From Flavobacteriia bacterium (GTDB lineage: Bacteria > Bacteroidota > Bacteroidia > Flavobacteriales_D > Crocinitomicaceae): a stretch of DNA of 43,619 bases. Position numbers and translations under genes: made by a program. Where the stretch lies: contig CANHRS010000016.1 in the NCBI GenBank assembly GCA_947463445.1, positions 1 through 43,619 of the forward strand, read 5' to 3'. The notes below the pieces were generated by a model, which saw only the letters and a program-made list of their open reading frames with translations, ran no database searches and was not told where the DNA came from. Each line of letters starts with the position of its first letter. The first letter of the stretch is position 1. Shown here piece by piece: positions 16,746 through 25,040 of this stretch.

Positions 16746-18053
16746 TTATCCGATACGTCTAATATCCGCACCTAAATTGCGTAAACGTAAGTCGATATCT
16801 TGGTATCCGCGATCAATTTGCTCAATGTTTTCAATGATACTTTTTCCTTTCGCAGATAAAGCAGCAATTAACAAGGATACACCCGCACGAATATCTGGGG
16901 AAGACATCGTTATTCCTTTTAGTGTGTGTTGATTATTTAAACCAATAACAGTTGCTCTATGTGGGTCACAAAGAATAATTTGCGCTCCCATATCTATTAA
17001 TTTATCGACAAAAAACAAGCGAGATTCAAACATTTTTTGGTGAATCAAAACACTTCCTTTAGCTTGTGTTGCTACAACTAATACTATGGAAAGTAAATCA
17101 GGTGTAAATCCTGGCCATGGTGCATCTGCTATTGTTAAAATAGAACCATCAATAAATGTATCTATTTCATAATGGTCTTGAGCAGGAATAAATATATCGT
17201 CACCTCGTCTTTCTAAATGAATTCCTAATTTTCTAAAAACATTTGGGATAACACCTAGGTCATCGTAACTTACATCTTTAATCGTAATTTCAGATTTAGT
17301 CATTGCAGCTAGACCAATGAAACTTCCGATTTCAATCATGTCAGGCAAAATGCGGTGAAAACAACCGTTTAACGATGTAACACCATCAATATGTAACATA
17401 TTTGAACCAATACCGGTAATTTTAGCTCCCATATTATTCAACATTTTACATAATTGTTGTAAATATGGTTCGCAAGCGGCATTATAGATAGTTGTTTTCC
17501 CTTCTGCAAGAACCGCAGCCATTAATACATTTGCAGTACCAGTTACAGAAGCTTCGTCCAAATGGATGTATGTTCCAGTTAATTTATCTGCTTCGATTGA
17601 GTAAAAGTGTTCATTTAAATCGTAATTGAATTTCGCGCCTAACATCGTGAATCCTTCGAAGTGTGTGTCCAATCTTCTGCGACCAATTTTATCACCTCCC
17701 GGTTTTGGAATAAATCCTTTTCCGAAACGTGCTAATAGCGGTCCAACAATCATAATCGATCCTCTTAAAGCAGCTGCACGTTTTTTGAAGTCAGCAGTTT
17801 CTAAGAATGGTAAGTCAATCTCTTTTGCTTGAAAAATATATGTTCCCTTTTCTACCTTTTCGATTTTTACTCCCATTACTTGAAGTAAGTCGATTAGTTT
17901 GTTGACATCGATGATATCAGGAATGTTAGATATTGTAACTTTTTCAGGTGTAAGTAAAACTGCACACAAGATTTGTAGTGCTTCGTTTTTTGCTCCTTGT
18001 GGAGTTAATTCACCTTTTAGTTGTTTTCCACCATGAATTTCGAAAGATGCCAT
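16746..18053 (-). CDS. murA: UDP-N-acetylglucosamine 1-carboxyvinyltransferase MurA
   Basis: First committed step of peptidoglycan synthesis: transfers enolpyruvate from PEP to UDP-GlcNAc in the cytoplasm. The 435-residue protein has the EPSP-synthase-like fold with Lys22-Asn23 in the catalytic QGAKNEAL motif, RGSIMIVGPLLARFG, and the C-terminal SSPDIRAGVSLLIAALSAKG. The active-site loop that carries Cys115 in E. coli reads KPGGDKIGRRRLD here, with Asp121 replacing the Cys. That substitution is known to keep activity while blocking covalent fosfomycin attack. The gene follows the DUF4290 gene by three bases. Its stop codon is directly followed by the octamer array. Confidence 0.96.
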   Translation of the reverse strand: MASFEIHGGKQLKGELTPQGAKNEALQILCAVLLTPEKVTISNIPDIIDVNKLIDLLQVMGVKIEKVEKGTYIFQAKEIDLPFLETADFKKRAAALRGSIMIVGPLLARFGKGFIPKPGGDKIGRRRLDTHFEGFTMLGAKFNYDLNEHFYSIEADKLTGTYIHLDEASVTGTANVLMAAVLAEGKTTIYNAACEPYLQQLCKMLNNMGAKITGIGSNMLHIDGVTSLNGCFHRILPDMIEIGSFIGLAAMTKSEITIKDVSYDDLGVIPNVFRKLGIHLERRGDDIFIPAQDHYEIDTFIDGSILTIADAPWPGFTPDLLSIVLVVATQAKGSVLIHQKMFESRLFFVDKLIDMGAQIILCDPHRATVIGLNNQHTLKGITMSSPDIRAGVSLLIAALSAKGKSIIENIEQIDRGYQDIDLRLRNLGADIRRIG

Positions 18054-18056
18054 GAC

Positions 18057-18698
18057 TTAATATTTTTTCTTAAACTTAAATTTATTATTCTGGTTGTTTT
18101 TAGAAGGCATGTTTTGCTTCTTTCTATTTGGTTGAATCCCCATTGTTTTTAATATCTGATTCGTATGCATCAAAATATCTGGGTTTTCTAAGGTTAATCC
18201 ACCGTTTGTTATTTCAGTAAGGTGTTGTGCAATCACATTATTTTCAACAGCATCATTATTGTATGCCAAGTATTGTTTTTTCATGAAGTTAGCCATCGTG
18301 TTTTTTAAATACGTTTTAGCATCTTCATCTGTTTCCTCCATCGTTTTACTTAAGATCTTCTCGGTGTATTTTCCGTAGTGACCAAAACGAATTTTGGAGG
18401 TTGGATATGGAATTTGTTGTGGTTTTTCATACAATATCTCCAAATTAGGTAGTTCATAAGGCGAATCTACATCTAATTGAAATTTAGACATAATAAAAAG
18501 ATGCGTCCACAATTTATGTCTGTAATCATCTACATCGCGTAAATGCGGGTTTAATTGCCCCATAACTTCAATGATTGCTCTTGCTGCGCTGTTGCGTTCT
18601 TCTTTGTTTTCGATTTCCATCGCGTGGGAAATCATGTTTTGTACGTTTCTTCCGTATTCGGGAAGTAACATCTGAGAACGTTGTGTATTATATTCCAT
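18057..18698 (-). CDS. DUF4290 family protein
   Basis: A 213-residue cytoplasmic protein of the DUF4290 family, which is typical of Bacteroidota and commonly found just upstream of murA, as here (three-base gap). Conserved-looking blocks are YNTQRSQMLLPEYGRNVQNMI, the RDVDDYRHKLWTHLFIMS stretch and IRFGHYGKYTE. The N-terminal region is helical; the C-terminus is a basic tail rich in Lys and Asn. No catalytic motif is evident. The steady link with murA suggests a role in cell-envelope growth, which is inference. Confidence 0.85.
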   Translation of the reverse strand: MEYNTQRSQMLLPEYGRNVQNMISHAMEIENKEERNSAARAIIEVMGQLNPHLRDVDDYRHKLWTHLFIMSKFQLDVDSPYELPNLEILYEKPQQIPYPTSKIRFGHYGKYTEKILSKTMEETDEDAKTYLKNTMANFMKKQYLAYNNDAVENNVIAQHLTEITNGGLTLENPDILMHTNQILKTMGIQPNRKKQNMPSKNNQNNKFKFKKKY

Positions 18699-18714
18699 AG
18701 TGCTTATTGTAAGT

Positions 18715-18722
18715 CAAATTTA
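18715..18722 (-). promoter_or_regulatory. Bacteroidota -7 promoter element, DUF4290-murA
   Basis: Minus-strand TAAATTTG matches TAnnTTTG and lies 16 bases before the DUF4290 ATG. No convincing -33 element is visible. It is positioned to drive DUF4290 and murA. Confidence 0.5.
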
Positions 18723-19121
18723 GGAAGAAAGTTTTAGTCTTACGGCTTTATTCTAAAAAGTATATTAACAATTGAGATTTTATTGCTGTAATTTAACATA
18801 AAGTACATTGGAACACTTAGGGCAGATTAAACACAAAGTACACTAAGGCACGAAGTTTTACAAAGATTTTCGCATAGGATAAAGATAACTGTGACAAGTT
18901 TGTCTCTATTATTGAGTACGCAGAGATTTCTGCTTTTAGCAGAAAAAAATGGTTTATTGTTTTTGACATAGTCAAAAATAAATCTCTGCGACTTCGAAAA
19001 TGTTAATGTGTCAAAAATCTCAATTTTTCTCTGCGCTAAAAAAAAGTTGTCTTAATAATACAAAATTGATCAGTCAAAGTTTGAAATGAAGTCATTGAAA
19101 AATAATATTCAAGGAACTTTT
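18723..19121. repeat. Gene-free 0.4 kb region with repeat arms and a branched inverted repeat
   Basis: No coding frame is supported. On the plus strand 18795-18863 holds a run of related short units (CATAAAGTACATTGG, AACACTTAGG, ACACAAAGT, ACACTAAGG, CACGAAGT). Then CGCAGAGATTT (18919-18929) pairs with AAATCTCTGCG (18980-18990). Inside that outer stem lie two further hairpins, TTCTGC/GCAGAA (18928-18944) and TTTTGAC/GTCAAAA (18961-18977), so the piece can fold as a multi-branched structure. A further TCTCTGCG occurs at about 19030-19037. The rest (19060-19121) shows nothing clear. Confidence 0.65.
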
Positions 19122-19622
19122 CTAATTAGAATCTTTTAGAAAATACACGATTGAATTATTCACAAGATGAATAAAAAAGATTGGCCAGAAGTAATTCTTC
19201 TCTTTTTCTGAATAATACATGGTAAGAGAAATTAGAATTATTCCTGTAAAGCTCATTGCAATTTGATAACCTAGTGTATAACTATGAGCGAGACCAAATA
19301 TTATTCCTGTAATAGCACAAAATAAGATTTCCAACTTTTTTGTTGTTTTAAAATAGTTGTATAGCAATGTTGGTAACCATTGGAAAATAGCAGTTTCAAT
19401 CAATGGCACTAGAATCACAAATACAGCAAAGTATAGGTAAATGTTGTTTTGAATTTTTTGGATAATTCCATCTTTAGGATATTCAATTTTTAATCCTATA
19501 ACTTCTAAAAGAATTAAGTTTAAACTAATGGATAAAAATAAAGTATAAAAAGTAAGTGTGAGCAATTGTAACCAATAGTTCTTCGGCGTAATTCGGTCTA
19601 TGAGTTGATCGATTTTATTCAT
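19122..19622 (-). CDS. CPBP-type intramembrane protease-like protein, copy 2
   Basis: A 166-residue membrane protein with about five hydrophobic segments. Three short motifs match the CPBP (CAAX protease/bacteriocin-processing) family: PLIETAIFQWLP in place of the usual EExxxR, FGLAHS (FxxxH) and HLVNN (HxxxN). The first is altered, with only one Glu and no Arg at the usual place, so proteolytic activity is uncertain. The start at 19622 (MNKIDQLIDRITPKNYW) is chosen because the next gene begins with the same sequence; the longer open frame to 19736 runs over that gene's 3' end. It is a tandem duplicate of the gene at 19633-20124, with a 10-base gap. Confidence 0.75.
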   Translation of the reverse strand: MNKIDQLIDRITPKNYWLQLLTLTFYTLFLSISLNLILLEVIGLKIEYPKDGIIQKIQNNIYLYFAVFVILVPLIETAIFQWLPTLLYNYFKTTKKLEILFCAITGIIFGLAHSYTLGYQIAMSFTGIILISLTMYYSEKEKNYFWPIFFIHLVNNSIVYFLKDSN

Positions 19623-19632
19623 ATGAATATTT

Positions 19633-20124
19633 TTAAAAATCCAAAAAAGCAAGGAAGTTATTAATACTATGAATAAAAAAGATTGGCCAAAAGTAATTTT
19701 TCTCTTTTTCACCATAATACATAGTGAAAAGAACAAAGTTTAAGCCGAGAATTATTGCTGCTATTTGATAGCCAAATGAGTAATTGTGAGATAAACCAAA
19801 AATCAATGCAGTAAATAACCAAAATAACACATCGAATTTGCTGCTTTTCTTAAAATAGTTGTAAAATTTATAAGGTAACCATTGAAAAAATGTAGTTTCA
19901 ATTAGAGGTCCAATTATAACAAATACAACAAATTGAATTATCCAATATTTTCTTAGAAAAGTAAATAGTTTTGAGTCAGGTAAATCAAAATTCAAATGTA
20001 AAACACCTGAAATAAACAAATTGAAACAGACTGAAATAACTAATGAATATAATGTGATTGTTAACAATTGCAACCAATAGTTCTTAGGTGTAATTCGGTC
20101 GATGAGTTGATAGATTTTGTTCAT
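19633..20124 (-). CDS. CPBP-type intramembrane protease-like protein, copy 1
   Basis: A 163-residue membrane protein, paralogue of the following gene. It begins MNKIYQLIDRITPKNYWLQL and ends with GEKEKNYFWPIFFIHSINN. Family-type motifs are PLIETTFFQWLP (altered EExxxR), FGLSHN and HSINN. CPBP proteins are membrane metalloproteases or immunity-like proteins. Here the order Glu, FxxxH, HxxxN is kept but the Arg and second Glu of motif 1 are missing in both copies. It follows recG by seven bases on the same strand, so both copies may be read from the recG transcript. Target unknown. Confidence 0.75.
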   Translation of the reverse strand: MNKIYQLIDRITPKNYWLQLLTITLYSLVISVCFNLFISGVLHLNFDLPDSKLFTFLRKYWIIQFVVFVIIGPLIETTFFQWLPYKFYNYFKKSSKFDVLFWLFTALIFGLSHNYSFGYQIAAIILGLNFVLFTMYYGEKEKNYFWPIFFIHSINNFLAFLDF

Positions 20125-20131
20125 ATTTATT

Positions 20132-22228
20132 TTAAGATATCTTACTCCAATTTGGTTTCTCCTTTAAAATCGAAATGATTTTATGACGAATAATTTTATT
20201 CTCGGGTAATTCTAAATTAGGGTCTTTCTGTAAAATTTCGCGTGCTTTTTCGCGTGCAGTAACTACCAAATGATTGTCTTTAACCAAATCTGCAATTTTT
20301 AAATCGAGTATACCGCTTTGTTGTGTCCCCATAATGTCGCCTGGACCACGTAATTCCAAATCGACTTCTGCAATTTCAAAACCATCTTGCGTACGTACCA
20401 TCGTAGCCATACGTTTTTTACTTTCTTTGGAAAGTTTGTCCTTGGTCATCAAGATACAATAGGATTTTTCAGAACCTCGGCCAACACGACCACGCAATTG
20501 ATGTAATTGGGATAAACCAAATCGTTCTGCACTTTCGATGATCATAATGGATGCATTTGGTACATTGACACCTACTTCGATCACGGTAGTCGCGACCATG
20601 ATTTGTGTATGACCTTCAATGAATTGACGCATTTCAAAATCTTTGGCTTCCGGTTTCATTTGGCCATGAACGATACTTACATGGTATTGTGGTCTTGGAA
20701 ATGCACGAGTTACGGATTCGTATCCTTCCATTAAATTATGGTAATCCAAGGATTCTGATTCGTTGATCAAAGGGAAAACAATATACACTTGTCTGCCTTT
20801 CGCGATTTCGTTCCGCATAAATCCAAAAATCCGAGAACGATCCCCTTCAAAACGGTGTTCGGTAGTAATTGGTTTCCTACCAGGCGGTAATTCGTCTATC
20901 ACCGAAACATCCAAATCTCCATAAACCGTCATTGCCAAGGTTCGAGGAATCGGTGTTGCTGTCATCACTAAAATATGTGGAGGCGTTTCACTTTTCCCCC
21001 ATAAACGGGAGCGTTGTGCTACCCCAAAACGATGTTGTTCATCAATAACCACCAATCCAAGTTTGGTGAATTTGACATTATCTTCTAATAAAGCATGTGT
21101 TCCAACCAAGATGTGCGCTTCACCGGTTTCTAATTCTTGATGAATCACTTTACGGGCTGATTTCTTGACTGAACCTGTCAGTTTTTGAACCTTGATAGGT
21201 AGGTTTTTTACTAAGTCAGAAATCGTTTCAAAATGTTGTTGCGCTAAAATTTCAGTTGGCGCCATGATTGCTGCTTGGTAACCATTTCCAACCGCCATGA
21301 GCATACATAATAAAGCGACCAAGGTTTTGCCAGAACCAACATCTCCTTGTAGTAAGCGATTCATGTGGTGACCACTTTTGATATCGTGACGAATTTCACG
21401 AATCACTCTTTTTTGCGCATTTGTTAAAGGAAAGGGGAGGTGATGCTCATAGAAATCCATGAATATACTTCCGACTTCAGCAAAAACATTTCCTTTGTTT
21501 TTTTGTAACGCAATTTGTTTACGGAGTAATAATTCAAGTTGTAAAAAGAATAATTCCTCAAATTTTAGTCTATATTTTGCTGCTTCTGCAAGGTCTAAAT
21601 TTTGTGGATAATGTATTTGTTTGATAGCTGTTTCTCTTGGAAGTAGGTGCAGTTCTTTAATAATTTCAGGAGAAATATTCTCTGGAATGTGATTATTCAG
21701 TTGTATGACCAATGCGCTTGTAAGTTTTTCAATTCCTTTAGAATGTAAACCTTTTGAGGCTAATTTTTCGGTAGAAGAATAGATTGCTTTTAGTCCTTTT
21801 CTTGGGTCTGCTTGTTGGATTGGAATGATTTCTGGATGAGGTATACTATAATTGTTGCCAAATATTTTCGGTTTCCCATACACTTGGTAAACAGCATTTA
21901 GTATAAGTGTTGGTTTTACCCATTTAATACCCTGAAACCATACCAAATCAATAATACCGGTATTGTCCTCAAATTTTACATTCAGACGACGTTGTTTACC
22001 TAGTCCAACTTCTTCGATTCGAATGATTTTTCCAGTTAGTTGAACAAACCCTTCGGATTGAGGTAATTCAGAAACTTTGTTGTAATAGGAGCGATCCACA
22101 TACCGAAAAGGATAGTAATCCAATAAATCGCCAAAAGTTTTGATGTTAATTTCTTTGCGTAGGATTTCTGCACGTTGTGGACCAACACCTTTGAGGAATT
22201 CAATGGGAGTTTGCAGAAATTCAGACAT
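20132..22228 (-). CDS. recG: ATP-dependent DNA helicase RecG
   Basis: Branch-migrating helicase that reverses stalled replication forks and processes Holliday junctions. The 698-residue protein has the N-terminal wedge/OB domain (LTGKIIRIEEVGLGKQRRLNVKFED) and helicase domain 1 with GDVGSGKT (Walker A, about residue 295) and DEQHRFG. It then has MTATPIPRTL, and helicase domain 2 ending in GLSQLHQLRGRVGRG with the C-terminal RecG signature LELRGPGDIMGTQQSG. Length is normal. The start at 22228 (MSEFLQTPIEFLKGVGPQRAE) fits the family. The gap to paaD holds a repeat array that ends about 15 bases before this ATG. Confidence 0.96.
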   Translation of the reverse strand: MSEFLQTPIEFLKGVGPQRAEILRKEINIKTFGDLLDYYPFRYVDRSYYNKVSELPQSEGFVQLTGKIIRIEEVGLGKQRRLNVKFEDNTGIIDLVWFQGIKWVKPTLILNAVYQVYGKPKIFGNNYSIPHPEIIPIQQADPRKGLKAIYSSTEKLASKGLHSKGIEKLTSALVIQLNNHIPENISPEIIKELHLLPRETAIKQIHYPQNLDLAEAAKYRLKFEELFFLQLELLLRKQIALQKNKGNVFAEVGSIFMDFYEHHLPFPLTNAQKRVIREIRHDIKSGHHMNRLLQGDVGSGKTLVALLCMLMAVGNGYQAAIMAPTEILAQQHFETISDLVKNLPIKVQKLTGSVKKSARKVIHQELETGEAHILVGTHALLEDNVKFTKLGLVVIDEQHRFGVAQRSRLWGKSETPPHILVMTATPIPRTLAMTVYGDLDVSVIDELPPGRKPITTEHRFEGDRSRIFGFMRNEIAKGRQVYIVFPLINESESLDYHNLMEGYESVTRAFPRPQYHVSIVHGQMKPEAKDFEMRQFIEGHTQIMVATTVIEVGVNVPNASIMIIESAERFGLSQLHQLRGRVGRGSEKSYCILMTKDKLSKESKKRMATMVRTQDGFEIAEVDLELRGPGDIMGTQQSGILDLKIADLVKDNHLVVTAREKAREILQKDPNLELPENKIIRHKIISILKEKPNWSKIS

Positions 22229-22242
22229 AGTATTTATTTTCT

Positions 22243-22385
22243 TGTTAACACAAAAGACTCAAAGATAATGCACAAAGGGCACAATTTTTCAGATTTGAAT
22301 TTAACTTTATGAGCAAAGCGACTTTATGAACGAAGCAAGTTATTTATTTAAACTTTGTATACTAAGTGACCCTTTTTCTTTGTGT
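22243..22385. repeat. CACAAAG-type inverted array between paaD and recG
   Basis: The ends are TTAACACAAA (22243 onward) and TTTGTGTTAA (ending about 22388), which pair. The left arm continues with GACTCAAAG and GCACAAAGGGCACAA, the right arm with CTTTGTATACTAAGTGACCC. The centre contains a direct repeat, ACTTTATGAGCAAAGC and ACTTTATGAACGAAGC (about 22305-22336). On the minus strand it starts within a few bases of the paaD stop codon and fills most of the gap to recG. Confidence 0.7.
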
Positions 22386-22389
22386 TAAA

Positions 22390-22869
22390 TCACTTCAAGC
22401 ATTTAAAATAATCAAAAGGCTCTAAGCATTCTAAACATTGGTAATGTGCCTTACAAGCAGTACTGCCAAATTGACTAATCATTTTAGTATGACTGCTAGT
22501 ACATTTCGGACAAGGAACAACAGTCGGTTTTGCGAAAAGTACACTTTTATCTACTTCATGTTCTGGTGGTGCAATCCCGTATTCGCGTAATTTATTTCTT
22601 CCATTCTCACTCATCCAGTCCGTAGTCCAAGCTGGTGACAGTGTCATCTCAACTTTTGTATGGATACTAGGAGTAAGTAATTTAAGGATATCGTCCTGAA
22701 TTACATTCATTGCAGGACATCCACTGTAAGTTGGTGTAATTGTAATTACACAATTTCCTTCTAATAAAGTTACATTTCGAACAACACCTAGGTCAACAAT
22801 ACTCAACACAGGAATCTCTGGATCAGAGATTTGTTCTAATTGCTCCCAAATATATTTTTCTGTTACCAT
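22390..22869 (-). CDS. paaD: Phenylacetyl-CoA epoxidase maturation protein PaaD
   Basis: A 159-residue PaaD (also called PaaJ in older naming), needed to mature the phenylacetyl-CoA epoxidase, probably for the diiron or Fe-S centres. The N-terminal MIP18/DUF59 domain shows SDPEIPVLSIVDLGVV (16-31) and TPTYSGCPAMNVI. The C-terminal zinc-ribbon-like part has CPKC (Cys120, Cys123), Cys139, CLEC (Cys145, Cys148) and Cys157. The C-terminal WTTDWMSENGRNKLREYGIAPP block between them is family-typical. The start overlaps the end of paaC by seven bases. It is the last gene of paaABCD. Confidence 0.95.
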   Translation of the reverse strand: MVTEKYIWEQLEQISDPEIPVLSIVDLGVVRNVTLLEGNCVITITPTYSGCPAMNVIQDDILKLLTPSIHTKVEMTLSPAWTTDWMSENGRNKLREYGIAPPEHEVDKSVLFAKPTVVPCPKCTSSHTKMISQFGSTACKAHYQCLECLEPFDYFKCLK

Positions 22870-23621
22870 TCCATATTTGGGTAAGCACGTTGCATATATT
22901 GCATTTCTGATAATAGATACCCAAAATGTTCAGTATGAATTCCTTTTCTGCCTCCAGCATGTTGCCAAGAATTGGAAGGGATAGTCAATGTTGCTTCTGT
23001 TAATACGTGCTCGACATGCGAATTCCAAGTTGCTTTAAAATTAGAATTGTCAACCCCTAAACCTAATTCAATCACGTTTTGATCTACTTCGTCTTGGAAG
23101 AAAAGTTCATCTGTGAATTTCCAAAGTGTATTTACTGCTTCTTGTACACGACGATGTGATTCTTCAGTACCATCTCCTAAGCGGATAACCCATTCAGAGG
23201 AATGTTTTAAATGATATTTGGTTTCTTTTAATGATTTTTCTGCAATCCCAGCCAATCTCTCATCCGAAGAATTACAAAGTGCTTCAAATACCAATTTACG
23301 GTAGACATCAAAAAAGAATTGTCGTACAATCGTGTAGCCAAAATCTACATTTGGTTGTTCTACTAAAAGTAAATTTTCATATTCTTTTTCTAAACGTAAA
23401 AATGCAAGCTGATCTATATTTTTCCCTTGGTTTTCTCTTAAAACTGCAAGTTCATATAGATTGTTTGTTTGACCAATTAAGTCTAATGAGATATTTGTTA
23501 ACGCAATATCTTCTTCTAAAACTGGTCCATGACCACACCATTCTGATAGACGTTGTCCTAAAATTAAACTATCATCGCCTAAACGAACGATATAACTATA
23601 AAATGCTTCTTGAGTTGTCAT
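22863..23621 (-). CDS. paaC: Phenylacetyl-CoA 1,2-epoxidase structural subunit PaaC
   Basis: A 252-residue ferritin-like helical subunit that pairs with PaaA in the epoxidase core without its own diiron site. The start at 23621 gives the family-typical N-terminus MTTQEAFYSYIVRLGDDSLIL. The frame is open up to 23717, but the extra 32 residues overlap paaB and look non-native. Recognisable blocks are GQRLSEWCGHGPVLEEDIALTNI, SLDLIGQTNNLYELA, LKHSSEWVIRLGDGTEESH and GIHTEHFGYLLSEMQ. It lies four bases after the paaB stop and overlaps paaD. Confidence 0.94.
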   Translation of the reverse strand: MTTQEAFYSYIVRLGDDSLILGQRLSEWCGHGPVLEEDIALTNISLDLIGQTNNLYELAVLRENQGKNIDQLAFLRLEKEYENLLLVEQPNVDFGYTIVRQFFFDVYRKLVFEALCNSSDERLAGIAEKSLKETKYHLKHSSEWVIRLGDGTEESHRRVQEAVNTLWKFTDELFFQDEVDQNVIELGLGVDNSNFKATWNSHVEHVLTEATLTIPSNSWQHAGGRKGIHTEHFGYLLSEMQYMQRAYPNMEW

Positions 23622-23625
23622 ATTA

Positions 23626-23913
23626 TTACATGTGAGATATTCCATCAGGAACATTATAAAAAGTTGGATGTCTATAAATTTTACTTTCAGATGGTTCGAA
23701 AAATTCTGCAGATTCATCAGGATCTGATGCGGTAACTAGTTTAGATTCAATTACCCAAATACTAATTCCTTCACTTCTGCGTGTATAAACATCCCGTGCG
23801 TTATCAATTGCCATTTGTGCATCCGCAGCACGAAGACTTCCAACATGTTTGTGACTTAATCCTTGTTTACTTCGAATAAAAATCTCCCAAAGTGGCCATT
23901 CTTTTGAACTCAT
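23626..23913 (-). CDS. paaB: Phenylacetyl-CoA 1,2-epoxidase subunit PaaB
   Basis: A 95-residue PaaB, the small subunit that bridges PaaAC heterodimers in the epoxidase complex. Family motifs are WPLWEIFIRSKQGLSHKHVGS, the SLRAADAQMAIDNARDVYTRR stretch and SIWVIESK. The length is as expected. It sits between paaA (10-base gap) and paaC (4-base gap) in the standard order. Confidence 0.95.
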   Translation of the reverse strand: MSSKEWPLWEIFIRSKQGLSHKHVGSLRAADAQMAIDNARDVYTRRSEGISIWVIESKLVTASDPDESAEFFEPSESKIYRHPTFYNVPDGISHM

Positions 23914-23923
23914 AGTATGTGTA

Positions 23924-24874
23924 TTAATGTGTCAATTCTTTTTTCTTTCTTTTTTCTGCGAATGCATTTGCAGCTTCTCTAACCCAAGCACCATTTTCTT
24001 TTGCATTGCGCCGCGCGTCAATACGTTCTTTGTTACATGGTCCGTTTCCTTGTATAACTTGATTGAACTCTTCCCAATTGATAGTTCCAAAATCATAACT
24101 ACCTCGTGCTTCATTCCATTTCAAATCTTTGTCTGGAATAGTCAGTCCTACCATTTCTGCTTGAGTAACAGTTACATCAATAAATTGTTGGCGAAGTTCA
24201 TCGTTGGAGGAACGTTTGATTTTCCATTTTATGGATTGTGCTGAGTTAGGTGAGTTGTCATCGTTTGGTCCAAACATCATCAACGCAGGCCACCAAAAAC
24301 GATTCAAAGAATCTTGCGCCATTTGTTTTTGCTCGGCTGTTCCGTTTGCTAACAAACTTACAATTTCGAAACCTTGACGTTGGTGAAACGATTCTTCCTT
24401 ACAAACACGAACCATCGCACGTGCATAAGGTCCATAGGAACAACGACATAATGGCACTTGATTCATGATTGCGGCACCATCAACTAACCACCCGATAGTT
24501 CCCATATCTGCCCATGTCAATGTTGGGTAGTTAAAAATAGAGGAATATTTCGCTTTGCCACTATGTAAATCATCGATACTTTTTTCTCTATCTAATCCCA
24601 AAGTTTCCGCTGCAGAATATAGGTATAAACCATGTCCAGCCTCATCTTGTACTTTTGCAAGTAAGACCGCTTTACGTTTTAAACTTGGAGCTCTTGTAAT
24701 CCAATTTCCTTCAGGTAACATTCCTACAATTTCAGAATGTGCATGTTGGGAGATTTGGCGCATCAATGTTTTGCGATATCCCTCAGGCATCCAATCGTTT
24801 GGTTCTATTTTGATATCAGCATCGATTTTTGCTTGAAATTCTCTTTCTAATTCCTCAATATTTTTAGTGCTCAT
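23924..24874 (-). CDS. paaA: Phenylacetyl-CoA 1,2-epoxidase catalytic subunit PaaA
   Basis: The diiron oxygenase subunit that inserts one oxygen atom into the aromatic ring of phenylacetyl-CoA. The 316-residue protein has the expected helical bundle with ligand motifs such as [17 protein letters not shown] (40-59) and DEAGHG (Asp77-Gly82), and later [14 protein letters not shown]. The block [20 protein letters not shown] is characteristic. It is the first gene of paaABCD and is divergent from two reductase genes across a 166-base promoter region. Confidence 0.96.
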   Translation of the reverse strand: MSTKNIEELEREFQAKIDADIKIEPNDWMPEGYRKTLMRQISQHAHSEIVGMLPEGNWITRAPSLKRKAVLLAKVQDEAGHGLYLYSAAETLGLDREKSIDDLHSGKAKYSSIFNYPTLTWADMGTIGWLVDGAAIMNQVPLCRCSYGPYARAMVRVCKEESFHQRQGFEIVSLLANGTAEQKQMAQDSLNRFWWPALMMFGPNDDNSPNSAQSIKWKIKRSSNDELRQQFIDVTVTQAEMVGLTIPDKDLKWNEARGSYDFGTINWEEFNQVIQGNGPCNKERIDARRNAKENGAWVREAANAFAEKRKKKELTH

Positions 24875-24891
24875 ATGGAAAGTTTTATAAA

Positions 24892-24899
24892 CAAATTTA
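24892..24899 (-). promoter_or_regulatory. Bacteroidota -7 promoter element, paaABCD
   Basis: Minus-strand TAAATTTG fits TAnnTTTG, 17 bases before the paaA ATG. The divergent spacer 24875-25040 is the obvious place for control of both paa operons, but I could not identify a convincing PaaR/PaaX-type palindrome there. Confidence 0.5.
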
Positions 24900-25014
24900 C
24901 ATAAAATCGAACTAAAATAAAATCTAAATGCTAGAATAAATTAAAATAATCACCATTCCTGTACTTGTGTGCAAAGTGTGGATATTTATTTTAACATTAT
25001 ACTTAACTTTTTAG

Positions 25015-25022
25015 TAATTTTG
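25015..25022 (+). promoter_or_regulatory. Bacteroidota -7 promoter element, paaE operon
   Basis: TAATTTTG matches TAnnTTTG exactly, 18 bases before the ATG of the first paaE gene. No clear -33 element is seen. Together with the element before paaA it frames a divergent promoter region. Confidence 0.5.
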
Positions 25023-25040
25023 GAAACGAAAAAATAGAAT

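Noticed and set aside
19623-19736. N-terminal extension of the second CPBP-like gene
   Set aside because: It runs over the 3' end of the first copy in another frame; the paralogue starts at the MNKI sequence, which matches the Met at 19622.
23622-23717. Extended N-terminus of PaaC
   Set aside because: It overlaps paaB, and the family-typical start is at 23621.
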